NCBI GenBank assembly: GCA_035762175.1
Contig: DASTPP010000099.1
Location: 1 to 21,258, forward strand
Direction: 5' to 3'
DNA length: 21,258 nucleotides
Origin: DASTPP01 sp035762175
Lineage (GTDB): Bacteria > Myxococcota_A > Polyangia > Polyangiales > Polyangiaceae
A program made the translations under genes and the position numbers. The notes beneath the pieces are model-generated. The model was not told where the DNA came from, ran no database searches, and saw only the letters and a program-made list of their open reading frames with translations. This document shows, piece after piece, positions 1 to 6,958 of the stretch (positions are counted from its first letter, which is position 1; every line of letters begins with the position of its first letter).

Positions 1-1
1 C

Positions 2-140
2 GAGTGCTGCCTGCCCGACCCCAACCACAAGGAGGGCGAGGACGCGCTCATCGCGCGCGCCCTGCAGCTGCACCCCGACGACGGCGAGCTGCAGAAGCGC
101 GCCGCCGCCAACAACTACCCCTCCCGCTTCCGCAAGTTAG
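2..140 (+). CDS. C-terminal end of an unrecognised protein (partial; stop unclear)
   Basis: Reading from base 2 gives a convincing protein tail with G/C in nearly every third position. It includes EDALIARALQLHPDDGELQ and ends near NNYPSRFRK, and looks like the last helices of a TPR-type or other helical protein. The product is not recognised. There is an oddity at the end. After the AAG codon at 134-136 the frame continues with TTA and AGA, rare codons here, and has no stop for a long way. A TAG lies one base out of frame at 138-140. The expected stop is therefore missing by one nucleotide, which suggests an indel, a sequence error, or an overlap into the next gene. The end given is that TAG. 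The start lies outside the window. Confidence 0.45.
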   Translation, partial: SAACPTPTTRRARTRSSRAPCSCTPTTASCRSAPPPTTTPPASAS

Positions 141-149
141 CGAGAGGCC

Positions 150-974
150 ATGGCGCCCGTCCGCCGGCGTCGCCGCGCGCGCGCTCGCGCCCCTGCCCGC
201 TGGGGCGCGCTGATCGCGTCGGCCTCGCTCGGCGCGTGCGGCGGCTCGTCGCCCCTGCTGCACCCGGCGCACGTCGAGCCCGAAGGGGTGGTCGTCGCCG
301 GCGCGGGCGTGAGCGGGCAGATCACGCTCGGCGGGGCCGAGCAGGCGGTGCTCGACGCGCGCGCCGCCTCGCCCGGGGGGGCGCCCGCGGCCGACCCCCG
401 CACCTACCGCCGCGGCGCCGTCGCGCTCGCGTCGTTCGCGCCGGGCGTCGCGCCCTGGGTCGGCGCCCGCGTCGGGCTCGGCGGCCAGAACGAGGCGGGG
501 CTCGCGTACACCGGCCGCTCGCTCCGCGTCGACGCCCGGCACGCCTTCGGCGACGAACGCTGGGCCTTCTCGGCCGGCGCCGGCGCGCACGGCGTGCTGC
601 GCCAGCGCGAAGACGACCCCGGGCTGAGCGGCCTCGATCTGAACGAGGTGAGCGGCTACGGCTTCGACCTGCCGCTGATCGCCGGCTGGCAGAGCGACGC
701 CGGGCTCATCCGGGCCTGGGGCGGGCTGCGCCTCGGCTACGAGCGGCTCGGCGGGCGCGTCGGCCTCGGCGAGCCCGACCCGGTCTCGCTTTCGGCCTGG
801 CGCGCGTGGGGCGGCGGCCTCGTCGGGCTCGCCATGGGCTTCCGCCACGTCTACGTCGCGCTCGAGCTCGACGCGGCCTACCACCGCGCCGAGGGCCGCC
901 TCGGCGACGAGCGGGGCCTCGAGCTCGAGGGCCTGACGCTCGCGCCGGGCGGCGCGCTGCTCGGGCGCTTCTGA
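150..974 (+). CDS. Predicted lipoprotein, outer-membrane beta-rich protein
   Basis: The product is 274 residues long. The N-terminus has an Arg-rich stretch (residues 5-17), a hydrophobic core and a lipobox ending LGAC, with the lipidated cysteine at residue 30, so export and lipid anchoring are likely. The mature part is rich in alternating Gly, Ala, aromatic and charged residues (for example GVAPWVGARVGLGG and WAFSAGAGAHGVL). It ends in a C-terminal Phe, a pattern that resembles short beta-strands of an outer-membrane barrel. No enzymatic motif is visible and no family was recognised. A purine-rich GAGAGG lies just before the ATG. It may be co-transcribed with the gene ending at about position 140. 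It converges with the nucleosidase-like gene downstream. Confidence 0.6.
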   Translation: MAPVRRRRRARARAPARWGALIASASLGACGGSSPLLHPAHVEPEGVVVAGAGVSGQITLGGAEQAVLDARAASPGGAPAADPRTYRRGAVALASFAPGVAPWVGARVGLGGQNEAGLAYTGRSLRVDARHAFGDERWAFSAGAGAHGVLRQREDDPGLSGLDLNEVSGYGFDLPLIAGWQSDAGLIRAWGGLRLGYERLGGRVGLGEPDPVSLSAWRAWGGGLVGLAMGFRHVYVALELDAAYHRAEGRLGDERGLELEGLTLAPGGALLGRF

Positions 975-978
975 GGTC

Positions 979-1064
979 GCGCCGGTCGCTACGCGCCCCC
1001 GTCGCGCGCCGGTCGCTCGGCCCCTCCGGCGTGCGCCGGTCGCTACGCGCCCCCGTCGCGCGCC
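979..1064. repeat. 32-bp direct repeat, two copies, at a convergent gene junction
   Basis: Two identical 32-bp copies lie at 979-1010 and 1033-1064, 54 bp apart, with a partial third core (GCGCCGGTCGCT) at 1006-1017. The second copy contains the last codons and the TAG stop (complement of 1043-1045) of the minus-strand nucleosidase-like gene. The first copy repeats this gene end, including the stop, in the spacer. It fills the gap between two convergent genes. No convincing terminator hairpin with a T-run is visible. Confidence 0.75.
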
Positions 1065-1702
1065 GCCATCGCGGCGAGGCCCGCGCGCACGACGTCGGCG
1101 GCGAGGCGGGAGGCGTCGTGGTGGTGGCGCAGCCACTCGGCGCGCGCGCCCGGGCCGACGAGGTTGGCGACCCCGAGCACGCAGGCCCAGGGTACGGCCG
1201 CCGCGTCGCACGCGGCCGCGACGGCGAAGGCCTCGAGGTGCTCGCAGGCGCAGCCGCTCTCGCGGGCGAGCTCGGCGGCGAGGCGGGCGTCGGTGGTGAT
1301 TGCCGCGAGCGTGAGCACGTCGGCGGGGCGCGCGCCGGCGCGGCGGAAGGGCTCGGCCCAGCCCCCCTCGGGCTCGAGCCGCCGCCTCTGCGCGTCGGGC
1401 ATGGCGCCGAGGCCGAGGGCGCGCGCCCCGTCACCGAAGTGCACCGAGCGGGCGACGACGACCTCGCCCACCGCCACGCCCGAGCCCGGGTAGGCGCCGC
1501 AAGTGCCGCTGAAGACGACGAACGAGGGGCCGACGCGGGCGAGGGCGCGGGCCGAGCCGAGGGCGGCGTCGACGGGGCCGATGCCGACGGCGACACAGAG
1601 GGCTTCGCGACGCTGTGCGTCAAGCTCGACCCTGCCCTGGCCGTCGGGCCGGAAGGGGGTAAGCTCAGGGCCGAAAGCCGAGACGATGAGGAAGGGGGGC
1701 AT
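1043..1702 (-). CDS. PNP/UDP phosphorylase-family nucleosidase, futalosine hydrolase-like
   Basis: This 219-residue protein has the fold signature of the nucleoside phosphorylase / MTA-SAH nucleosidase superfamily. It opens with a first strand FLIVSAFGPEL. VAVGIGPVDAA follows at about 38-47, and the FSGTCGAY / VGEVVVAR region at about 64-84. The acidic base/ribose-binding motif is CEHLEAFAVA (153-162). Near the C-terminus is GVANLVGP followed by AEW (177-190). The last element resembles the Asn-x-Val-Gly signature I associate with futalosine hydrolase (MqnB), which cleaves futalosine in the alternative menaquinone route. Other nucleosidases or a purine phosphorylase remain possible. No other menaquinone genes are nearby. 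It is transcribed divergently from the lipoprotein gene at 1821, and its stop lies inside a direct repeat. Confidence 0.7.
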   Translation of the reverse strand: MPPFLIVSAFGPELTPFRPDGQGRVELDAQRREALCVAVGIGPVDAALGSARALARVGPSFVVFSGTCGAYPGSGVAVGEVVVARSVHFGDGARALGLGAMPDAQRRRLEPEGGWAEPFRRAGARPADVLTLAAITTDARLAAELARESGCACEHLEAFAVAAACDAAAVPWACVLGVANLVGPGARAEWLRHHHDASRLAADVVRAGLAAMAARDGGA

Positions 1703-1820
1703 GGGGGCGGGCGTAGGGGTAGCGGGGGGGCGCTGCTGGCGAAAGGTTTTGACGACGCCGCGCGCCGTCTGCGGGTGCTTGCTCCCGGGCGGCGGTGGCC
1801 TTAGGCTGGGTTACCGTTCA
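1703..1820. promoter_or_regulatory. Divergent promoter region (no firm boxes)
   Basis: This 118-bp spacer separates two divergent starts and must hold promoters for both. A weak plus-strand pair is TTGCTC (1779-1784) and TAGGCT (1802-1807), 17 bp apart, matching the sigma-70 consensus at only about three of six positions each. The spacer includes the least GC-rich short patch nearby (AAAGGTTTTGAC at about 1743-1753). No operator-like dyad stood out. Confidence 0.25.
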
Positions 1821-2726
1821 ATGGCCGACACGCCCGTACGTCTCCGTTCGTGTTGGGGCGCCTGGGCGTCGGCGTGCCTGGCGCTCGGCGTCGCGGCGTG
1901 TTCGCCCGAGGCCGAGGGGGCGCCCGGCGACGAGGCGCCGGCGGCGACGCACGCCTACTTCACGGTCGAGCGCGCGCGCGACGCCGACGACGACGGGGTG
2001 CGCACGCAGGTCTCGGCGCGCTTTCTGCGGCTGCAAGAGGGGTCCGACCCGCGCGTGGCGGCCGAGCTGGTGGGGGCGATCACCGAGCCGCCCTCGCGCG
2101 CGGGCTGTCAGCCGCTCGGGGCCTCGGGCTCGCGGCTCGCGCTGGGCGGCCTGACGCCGGTCGAGCTGGCGCGCGCGGGCGACGTGGCGGTCGAGTCGTC
2201 GAACCGGCCGACGCACCTGACGGCGCGGGCCTACCCCGACGTGGCGCATTTGGTCTCGGGCGTCGTGTACACCTCGCCCGAGGTCGCCTCCGACGTGCCG
2301 GCCGACGCGACGTCGATCACCTTCCAGGTGGCGGCGGGCGAGCGGGTGCCGGCGCTGCGGGTGACGGTGCCGATGCCCCGGGGCGTCGACGACCTGCGCG
2401 TCAACGGCATGCCCTTGCGCGCGGCGGTGGCCACGGCGCTCGGGCGCGCGCCGATCACGTTCACGTGGTCGAACGACGAGGGCAAGACCTTCCTCGACGT
2501 CGCGGCGGTCGAGGCGGGGGGCGCGGCGACGCGCTGGCGCTGCGTCGGCGACCGCGAGGGCGCGCTCGCGCTGCCGGCGTCGATCGCGCTGACGGCGTCG
2601 GCGCTCGAGGTGACGGCGCACCACCTGACGGTGTCGCCGTTCCAGGCCGAGGCGCTGGCGGGCGGCCAGGTGCAGTTCGACACGACGACCTCGGGCCGGC
2701 TGCCGCTGGCCGACGGGGGTGAGTGA
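1821..2726 (+). CDS. Predicted lipoprotein of unknown function
   Basis: The ATG at 1821 gives 301 residues with a clear lipoprotein signal: Arg near the start, a hydrophobic stretch SACLALGVAAC and lipobox cysteine 27. The reading frame is open further upstream, but only this start places the signal peptide at the N-terminus. The mature region has no recognised domain. It contains segments suggestive of a beta-rich periplasmic protein (RVPALRVTVPMP, APITFTWSNDEG) and one later cysteine pair (GCQPLG and RWRCVGD) that could form a disulphide. Its TGA (2724-2726) overlaps the GTG start of the murein peptidase gene, so the two are probably translationally coupled. It probably acts in the envelope, perhaps with that peptidase; this is inferred from context only. 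Confidence 0.65.
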   Translation: MADTPVRLRSCWGAWASACLALGVAACSPEAEGAPGDEAPAATHAYFTVERARDADDDGVRTQVSARFLRLQEGSDPRVAAELVGAITEPPSRAGCQPLGASGSRLALGGLTPVELARAGDVAVESSNRPTHLTARAYPDVAHLVSGVVYTSPEVASDVPADATSITFQVAAGERVPALRVTVPMPRGVDDLRVNGMPLRAAVATALGRAPITFTWSNDEGKTFLDVAAVEAGGAATRWRCVGDREGALALPASIALTASALEVTAHHLTVSPFQAEALAGGQVQFDTTTSGRLPLADGGE

Positions 2727-3589
2727 GCGCCGGGGCGCCCACGCGTCGCAGCGCCGCGGCCCTCGGGGGCTGGGCCCTCCTGGCATCGTCGCTCGCGCTC
2801 GCGGCCCCGCCGCCCGCGCCGAAGGCCGCCCCGGGCAAGGGCGGGGGCAAGGCCGCGGCGAAGGCGCCGCGGGTGACGGCGAATTACCAGGCCTCGTCGC
2901 GGCGCTGGCACCAGGCGCCGCCGGGCGCGGGGGCGCCGCGCGACGCGGGGGGGCGCCCGAAGCTCGTGCTCGTGTCGCTGAACAGCGCCGAGCGCGTCGA
3001 GCTCGAGGCGCCGACCGACGGGGGCGGCTTCGACGCGCGGGCGCTCGACCTCGCCGCGCACGTGCTGCGCGACACGCACCGCGATCTCGAGCACCCGGTC
3101 GACCCCACCTTGGTCGACGTCCTGTACCGGGCGCAGCGGCACTTCGACGCGCCCGAGGTGCGGGTCATCTCGGGCTACCGCGCGCCCTCGGGCCGCGGGC
3201 GCAGCAACCACGGCAAGGGCCGCGCGGCCGACGTCATCTTGCCCGGGGTGAAAGACGACGCCCTCAGCGCGTGGGCGCGCACGGTGGGCTTCCTCGGCGT
3301 GGGGCTCTACCCGACGAGCGGCTTCTGCCACCTCGACGTGCGAGCCAAGAGCTACTCGTGGGTCGACCGGAGCGGCCCCGGCCAGCGGCGCCGCGAGGTG
3401 CCGGTCGGCAAGAAAGAGTGGGCCAAGGTCGACGCCGAGGCGGCGCGGCAGCACCCGCGGGGCGTGCCGCCCTTCGTGCTGCCCTCGGGCTCGGTGAGCG
3501 AGGTGTGGCAGGGGCGGGGCCAGGCCGCCGCGGCCGACGAGGGGCCCGAGCACGAAGAAGACGAAGCGCCGGGCGAGGCGGGCGGCTGA
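2723..3589 (+). CDS. DUF882/YcbK (MepK-like) murein endopeptidase, M15 family
   Basis: This 288-residue protein starts at GTG in a 4-base overlap with the preceding stop. The N-terminus has a hydrophobic signal-like segment (GGWALLASSLALAAP, about 15-29), then a Lys/Ala/Pro-rich linker. The C-terminal domain carries the zinc peptidase hallmarks of the M15_2/DUF882 family: VISGYRAPS, then SNHGKGRAAD with His163 and Asp170 as ligands, and GFCHLDVR with His203 and Asp205. The E. coli relative MepK (YcbK) cuts peptidoglycan cross-links, so a periplasmic cell-wall role is likely. After about residue 240 the tail is low-complexity and acidic/basic (EGPEHEEDEAPGEAGG). Gene order lipoprotein, peptidase, kinase suggests one transcription unit. 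Confidence 0.85.
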   Translation: MSAGAPTRRSAAALGGWALLASSLALAAPPPAPKAAPGKGGGKAAAKAPRVTANYQASSRRWHQAPPGAGAPRDAGGRPKLVLVSLNSAERVELEAPTDGGGFDARALDLAAHVLRDTHRDLEHPVDPTLVDVLYRAQRHFDAPEVRVISGYRAPSGRGRSNHGKGRAADVILPGVKDDALSAWARTVGFLGVGLYPTSGFCHLDVRAKSYSWVDRSGPGQRRREVPVGKKEWAKVDAEAARQHPRGVPPFVLPSGSVSEVWQGRGQAAAADEGPEHEEDEAPGEAGG

Positions 3590-3596
3590 GGGGGCG

Positions 3597-5579
3597 ATGC
3601 GGCGGGGCGGCGGCGTCGGCGGCGGGACCTGGCCCGCGCAGGTGGCCGAGCTCGAGGCGCAAGAGCGGCTGCGCGAGGCGGCCGAGCTCTGCGTGCAGCA
3701 CGGCGACCCTTCGCGCGCGCTCGCGCTCTTCGAGCGGGCGGCGCTCTTCGCCGAGGCGGCCGCGTGCGCGCTCTCGCTCGGCCAGGGCGCGCGCGCCCTC
3801 TCGCTCGCGGCCTTCGCGGGCGACGACGCGCTGCTCGAGCGGGCGGCCGAGCTCGTCGAGCCGTCCGAGGGGCGGCGCGTGGCCGAGGGGCTCGAGGCGC
3901 GCCGCCTCTGGAAGGCGGCGGCGCTCGCCTTCGAGCGGGGGGGGCTGCCGGCGCGGGCGGCCGAGGCGTGGTCGCGCGCGGGCGAGGCGCTGCGGGCGGG
4001 GGCGTGCTTCGAGGCGGCGGGCGACGCGACGGGGGCGGCGCGGGTGCTGACGGCGGCGCACCGGCAGCGGCCGGGCGAGGCGCCGGTCGCGCTCGCGCTC
4101 GGCACGCTGCTCGCGCGGGGCGGGCGCTACGAGGCGGCGGCGCGCGTCCTGCAGAGCGTCGAGGGCGATCGCCCCGAGGCGGCCGAGGCGCGGGCGCTGC
4201 TCGCCCACGTGCTCGACAAGCTCGGCCTGCGCGAGGCGAGCGCGAGCCTGGGGCCGGCGCCCGCGGTCGAGCTGACGCCGCTCGGCGGCGCGGGCGGCGC
4301 GCGGGTGCTCTTCGGCCGCTACACGGTCGAGCGCTCGGTGGCGACGACGCCCTCGTCGCGCGTCTTCGCCGCGCGCGATCGGCTGACCGACGCCCCCGTC
4401 GCGGTCAAGGTGCTGCACACCGGCGCGCTCGGCCTCGCCGGCCGCGACGCGCTCGCGCGCTTCGAGCGCGAGGCGAAGACGCTCGCCTCGCTGCGCCACC
4501 CGCACGTCGTGCCCCTGCTCGCCTTCGTGCCCGAGGGGCCCGCCGCCATCATGCCCTGGATGGCGGGCGGCTCGCTCTCGGACCGGCTGCGCGCGGGGCC
4601 CTTGCGGCCCGACCTCGCCGCCGAGGTGGCCGCGGCGGTGCTCGAGGCGCTCGCCGAGGCGCACCGGCTCGGGGTCCTGCACCGCGACGTCAAGCCCTCG
4701 AACGTGCTCTTCGACGAGGCGGGCGCCGCCTACCTGGCCGACTTCGGCGCCGCCCACGTCAGCGACACGGCCGCGACGGTGACCGCGGGGCTGGTCGGCT
4801 CGCTCGCGTACATGGCGCCCGAGCAGCGGGCGGGGCGGCCGGCGACGCGGCGCTCGGACGTCTACGGCGTCGGGGCCCTCCTGTACGAGTCGCTGACGGG
4901 CTCGCCGCCCGACTCGTTCGGCCCGGGGGCGCTGCCGAGCCTTTCGCACGACGACCTCGACGCGCGGCACGACGCCTTCGTCGGGCGCCTGCTCGCGCAA
5001 GACCACGCCCTGCGGCCCGAGGGCGCGAGCGAGGCGCTCGAAGAGCTGCGCGCCCTGCCCTGGCGCGCGCTCACGCCGGCGCGCCCCTCGCTGCCGAAGG
5101 CCCCCTCGGTGCCCGCCCCCGACGGGGCGCCGCGGCTGCGGCCCGACCCCGAGGGCACCTTCTGGGACGCGACCCTCGAGCGGCCCCTGCTCGTGCTCGA
5201 GGCCACCCCGGCCCGGCTCGCGCTCGCGCGCGCCTTCGTGCGTGCCGGCCACCCCGCCCTCGCGTCCGTCTACCGGCTCGACCGCGCCGCCGCCGCCCTC
5301 TGGGTCGAGGCGCCGCGCGGCCGCCCCCTCGCCGCGCTCGGCCGCCCGCTCGACGCGCGCGAGGCGGCGAGGCTGCGGGCGGCGGTCGCGGCGCTGCACG
5401 AGGCCGGCGGCGCCCACGGCGGGCTCGACGGCGAGCACGTCGTCGTGGGCGCGGGGGGCCCGCGGCTCGCCTTCCCCGCCCGCGAGGCGCCCGGCTCGCG
5501 CGCGGGCGACGAGCGGGCGCTCGCCCGGCTGCTCGGAGCGGCCGGCGCGGCGGGGCGCGAGGCGGGCGGCACGAGCTGA
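3597..5579 (+). CDS. Helical-repeat Ser/Thr protein kinase with C-terminal pseudokinase-like domain
   Basis: The protein is 660 residues; the ATG sits 7 bases after GAGGGGG, a good ribosome-binding site. Residues about 15-215 are Ala/Leu-rich helical repeats of TPR type. A Hanks kinase domain follows (about 240-490): Lys271 in VAVKVL, HRDVKPSN (His362, Asp364, Lys366, Asn369), DFG at 382-384 and GSLAYMAPEQ. The glycine-rich loop is degenerate: the stretch VERSVATTPSSRVFAARD has none of the usual glycines. From about 515 a second kinase-like C-lobe is recognisable. It has GHPALASVYRLD, LWVEAPRGRPLAAL and LHEAGGAHGGLDGEHVVV (His607), then DERALARLLG. It lacks HRD, DFG and the catalytic Lys, so it is probably a pseudokinase. 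No membrane segment is seen, so the protein is likely cytoplasmic. The gene follows the peptidase gene after 7 bp. Confidence 0.85.
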   Translation: MRRGGGVGGGTWPAQVAELEAQERLREAAELCVQHGDPSRALALFERAALFAEAAACALSLGQGARALSLAAFAGDDALLERAAELVEPSEGRRVAEGLEARRLWKAAALAFERGGLPARAAEAWSRAGEALRAGACFEAAGDATGAARVLTAAHRQRPGEAPVALALGTLLARGGRYEAAARVLQSVEGDRPEAAEARALLAHVLDKLGLREASASLGPAPAVELTPLGGAGGARVLFGRYTVERSVATTPSSRVFAARDRLTDAPVAVKVLHTGALGLAGRDALARFEREAKTLASLRHPHVVPLLAFVPEGPAAIMPWMAGGSLSDRLRAGPLRPDLAAEVAAAVLEALAEAHRLGVLHRDVKPSNVLFDEAGAAYLADFGAAHVSDTAATVTAGLVGSLAYMAPEQRAGRPATRRSDVYGVGALLYESLTGSPPDSFGPGALPSLSHDDLDARHDAFVGRLLAQDHALRPEGASEALEELRALPWRALTPARPSLPKAPSVPAPDGAPRLRPDPEGTFWDATLERPLLVLEATPARLALARAFVRAGHPALASVYRLDRAAAALWVEAPRGRPLAALGRPLDAREAARLRAAVAALHEAGGAHGGLDGEHVVVGAGGPRLAFPAREAPGSRAGDERALARLLGAAGAAGREAGGTS

Positions 5580-5584
5580 GACTT

Positions 5585-5602
5585 GACTCGCCCGCGCGAG
5601 TC
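5585..5602. other. Perfect 7-bp inverted repeat upstream of the deoxyhypusine-synthase-like gene
   Basis: The sequence GACTCGC-CCGC-GCGAGTC forms a 7-bp stem with a 4-base loop, extendable by T.G pairs. It sits 5 bases after the kinase stop and 25 bases before the ATG at 5628. It lacks the T-run of an intrinsic terminator. It could be a dyad operator or an RNA hairpin separating the two genes. A TTGACT sequence (5583-5588) overlaps it, but no -10 partner is visible at the right distance. Confidence 0.5.
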
Positions 5603-5627
5603 GGGCACCCCCGCGCGGCCGCCGACC

Positions 5628-6923
5628 ATGACCAAGCCCTCCGAAACTCTGCAGCGCGACTTCCGGCGCGCCCGCGAGGTGCGCCCGACGGCCATCACGG
5701 GCAAAGAGCGCCCGCATGACCTCCTGGCGAACGCCTTCCCCGCCTACGTCGGCCGCCAAGAGCGCACCGCCTACGAGCTGATGCGCCGGAGCGTGACCGA
5801 CAACGCCGCCGTCTTCTTGACCCTGAGCGGCGCGATGACCCCGGCGGGCCTGCACCAGTCGTGCCTCATTCCGCTCATCGAGCGGGGCCTCGTCGACTGC
5901 ATCACCACGACGGGCGCCAACCTCTACCACGACGCCCACCGCATCATCGGCCATAGCATCCGCGAGATCGACCCGAACGCGGGCGACGTGCTCCTGCGCC
6001 TCTCGCGCATCATTCGCATCTACGACCTCGGCTTCTCCGAGAAGACGCTGCTCGAGACCGACCGGCTCTTCAGCGCGATCTTGCAGAAGCCCGAGTTCCA
6101 GCGGCGCATGACGACGCCCGAGCTACACTTCTTGCTCGGCCGCGAGCTGTACGCGCTCGAGCGCGCGCTCAAGGTCGAGCGGCCCTCGCTGCTCTCGACC
6201 GCGTACAAGTACGGCGTGCCGATCTTCGTCGGCGCGGTGCAAGACGGCTCGATCTTCTTGAACATCGTCAAGCTGAAGCGGCTGCTCGGCGAGTCGTTCA
6301 AGCTCGAGGTCGACGTCAACGAGGACGTCTTCGCCATGGGCGCGGTGCAGTACCACTGCTTCGGCACCCTCCAGCGCCCGATGGCGATCTGGATCTTGGG
6401 CGGCGGCGTGCCGAAGAACTACACGCTGCAGGGCGAGCCCCTGCTCGACCAGATCTTGGGCGTGCCGACGCAGGGCTTCGACATCGACGTGCAGTTCTGC
6501 GTCGACCCGGTCGACAACGGCGCGCTCTCGAGCTGCCCGGCCGGCGAGGGGCACACCTGGGGCAAGGTCTCGGCCGAGAGCGCCGAGCGCGGCAGCGTGT
6601 ACGTGCACGCCGACGTGACGGCCGTCTTCCCCTGGCTGACGCACGCGCTGCTCAGCGACCCGGCGCTCAAGCGCCCGCCCTCGCGGCTCATCGACCACTT
6701 CGGCGCCTCGGTGAACGAGCTGCAGCGGCAGGTCGACAAGCGGCGCGCGGCGCTCAGCGCCACCTTGCGCTTCCCGCTCGGCGAGGCCGCCGGCGAGCGC
6801 CCCCCGAAGGGCCGCCGCGCGGCCGGCGAGGCGCCGAAGGCCGGGCGTGCGGCGAAGGGCGCCAAGGCGGCCGCCGAGGGGCCGAAGCGGCCCAAGCGCC
6901 GCGGGGCCCGCGCCGGGCGCTGA
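5628..6923 (+). CDS. Deoxyhypusine synthase-family protein
   Basis: This 431-residue protein is counted from the ATG at 5628. An in-frame TTG at 5583 would add 15 residues but lies inside a hairpin. Family features run through the sequence: SGAMTPAGL (about 67-75), CITTTGANLYHD (91-102), VPIFVGAVQDGS (197-208) and ILGGGVPKNYTLQ (256-268). Lys263 fits the lysine that forms the enzyme-substrate imine in eukaryotic deoxyhypusine synthase. That enzyme moves the aminobutyl group of spermidine to eIF5A using NAD. Bacteria lack eIF5A, and related bacterial enzymes handle polyamines such as homospermidine, so the substrate here is unknown. GANLYHD replaces the eukaryotic GGVEED, which marks the bacterial subgroup. 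The last 45 or so residues are a basic Lys/Arg/Ala/Gly tail, absent from the core fold, whose final 11 codons are duplicated just after the stop. Confidence 0.85.
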   Translation: MTKPSETLQRDFRRAREVRPTAITGKERPHDLLANAFPAYVGRQERTAYELMRRSVTDNAAVFLTLSGAMTPAGLHQSCLIPLIERGLVDCITTTGANLYHDAHRIIGHSIREIDPNAGDVLLRLSRIIRIYDLGFSEKTLLETDRLFSAILQKPEFQRRMTTPELHFLLGRELYALERALKVERPSLLSTAYKYGVPIFVGAVQDGSIFLNIVKLKRLLGESFKLEVDVNEDVFAMGAVQYHCFGTLQRPMAIWILGGGVPKNYTLQGEPLLDQILGVPTQGFDIDVQFCVDPVDNGALSSCPAGEGHTWGKVSAESAERGSVYVHADVTAVFPWLTHALLSDPALKRPPSRLIDHFGASVNELQRQVDKRRAALSATLRFPLGEAAGERPPKGRRAAGEAPKAGRAAKGAKAAAEGPKRPKRRGARAGR

Positions 6924-6958
6924 GACGGCCCAAGCGCCGCGGGGCCCGCGCCGGGCGC
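6888..6958. repeat. 33-bp direct repeat duplicating the 3' end of the deoxyhypusine-synthase-like gene
   Basis: Two identical 33-bp copies lie at 6888-6920 and 6926-6958. The first encodes the final residues RPKRRGARAGR before the TGA at 6921; the second follows after only 5 bp. The extra copy lies outside the gene and is not translated in the same frame. Confidence 0.8.

Noticed and set aside
48..1211. Long minus-strand frame opposite the first lipoprotein gene
   Set aside because: It is Arg/Gly/Ala-rich without motifs and overlaps two genes with real signatures.
1749..1777. TTGACG at 1749 as a -35 box for the lipoprotein gene
   Set aside because: The sequence 16-18 bp downstream (CGGGTG) is nothing like a -10 element.
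3264..5954. 896-residue minus-strand frame opposite the kinase at 3597
   Set aside because: It is a shadow frame of low-complexity Arg/Gly/Glu sequence; the plus strand has unmistakable kinase motifs.
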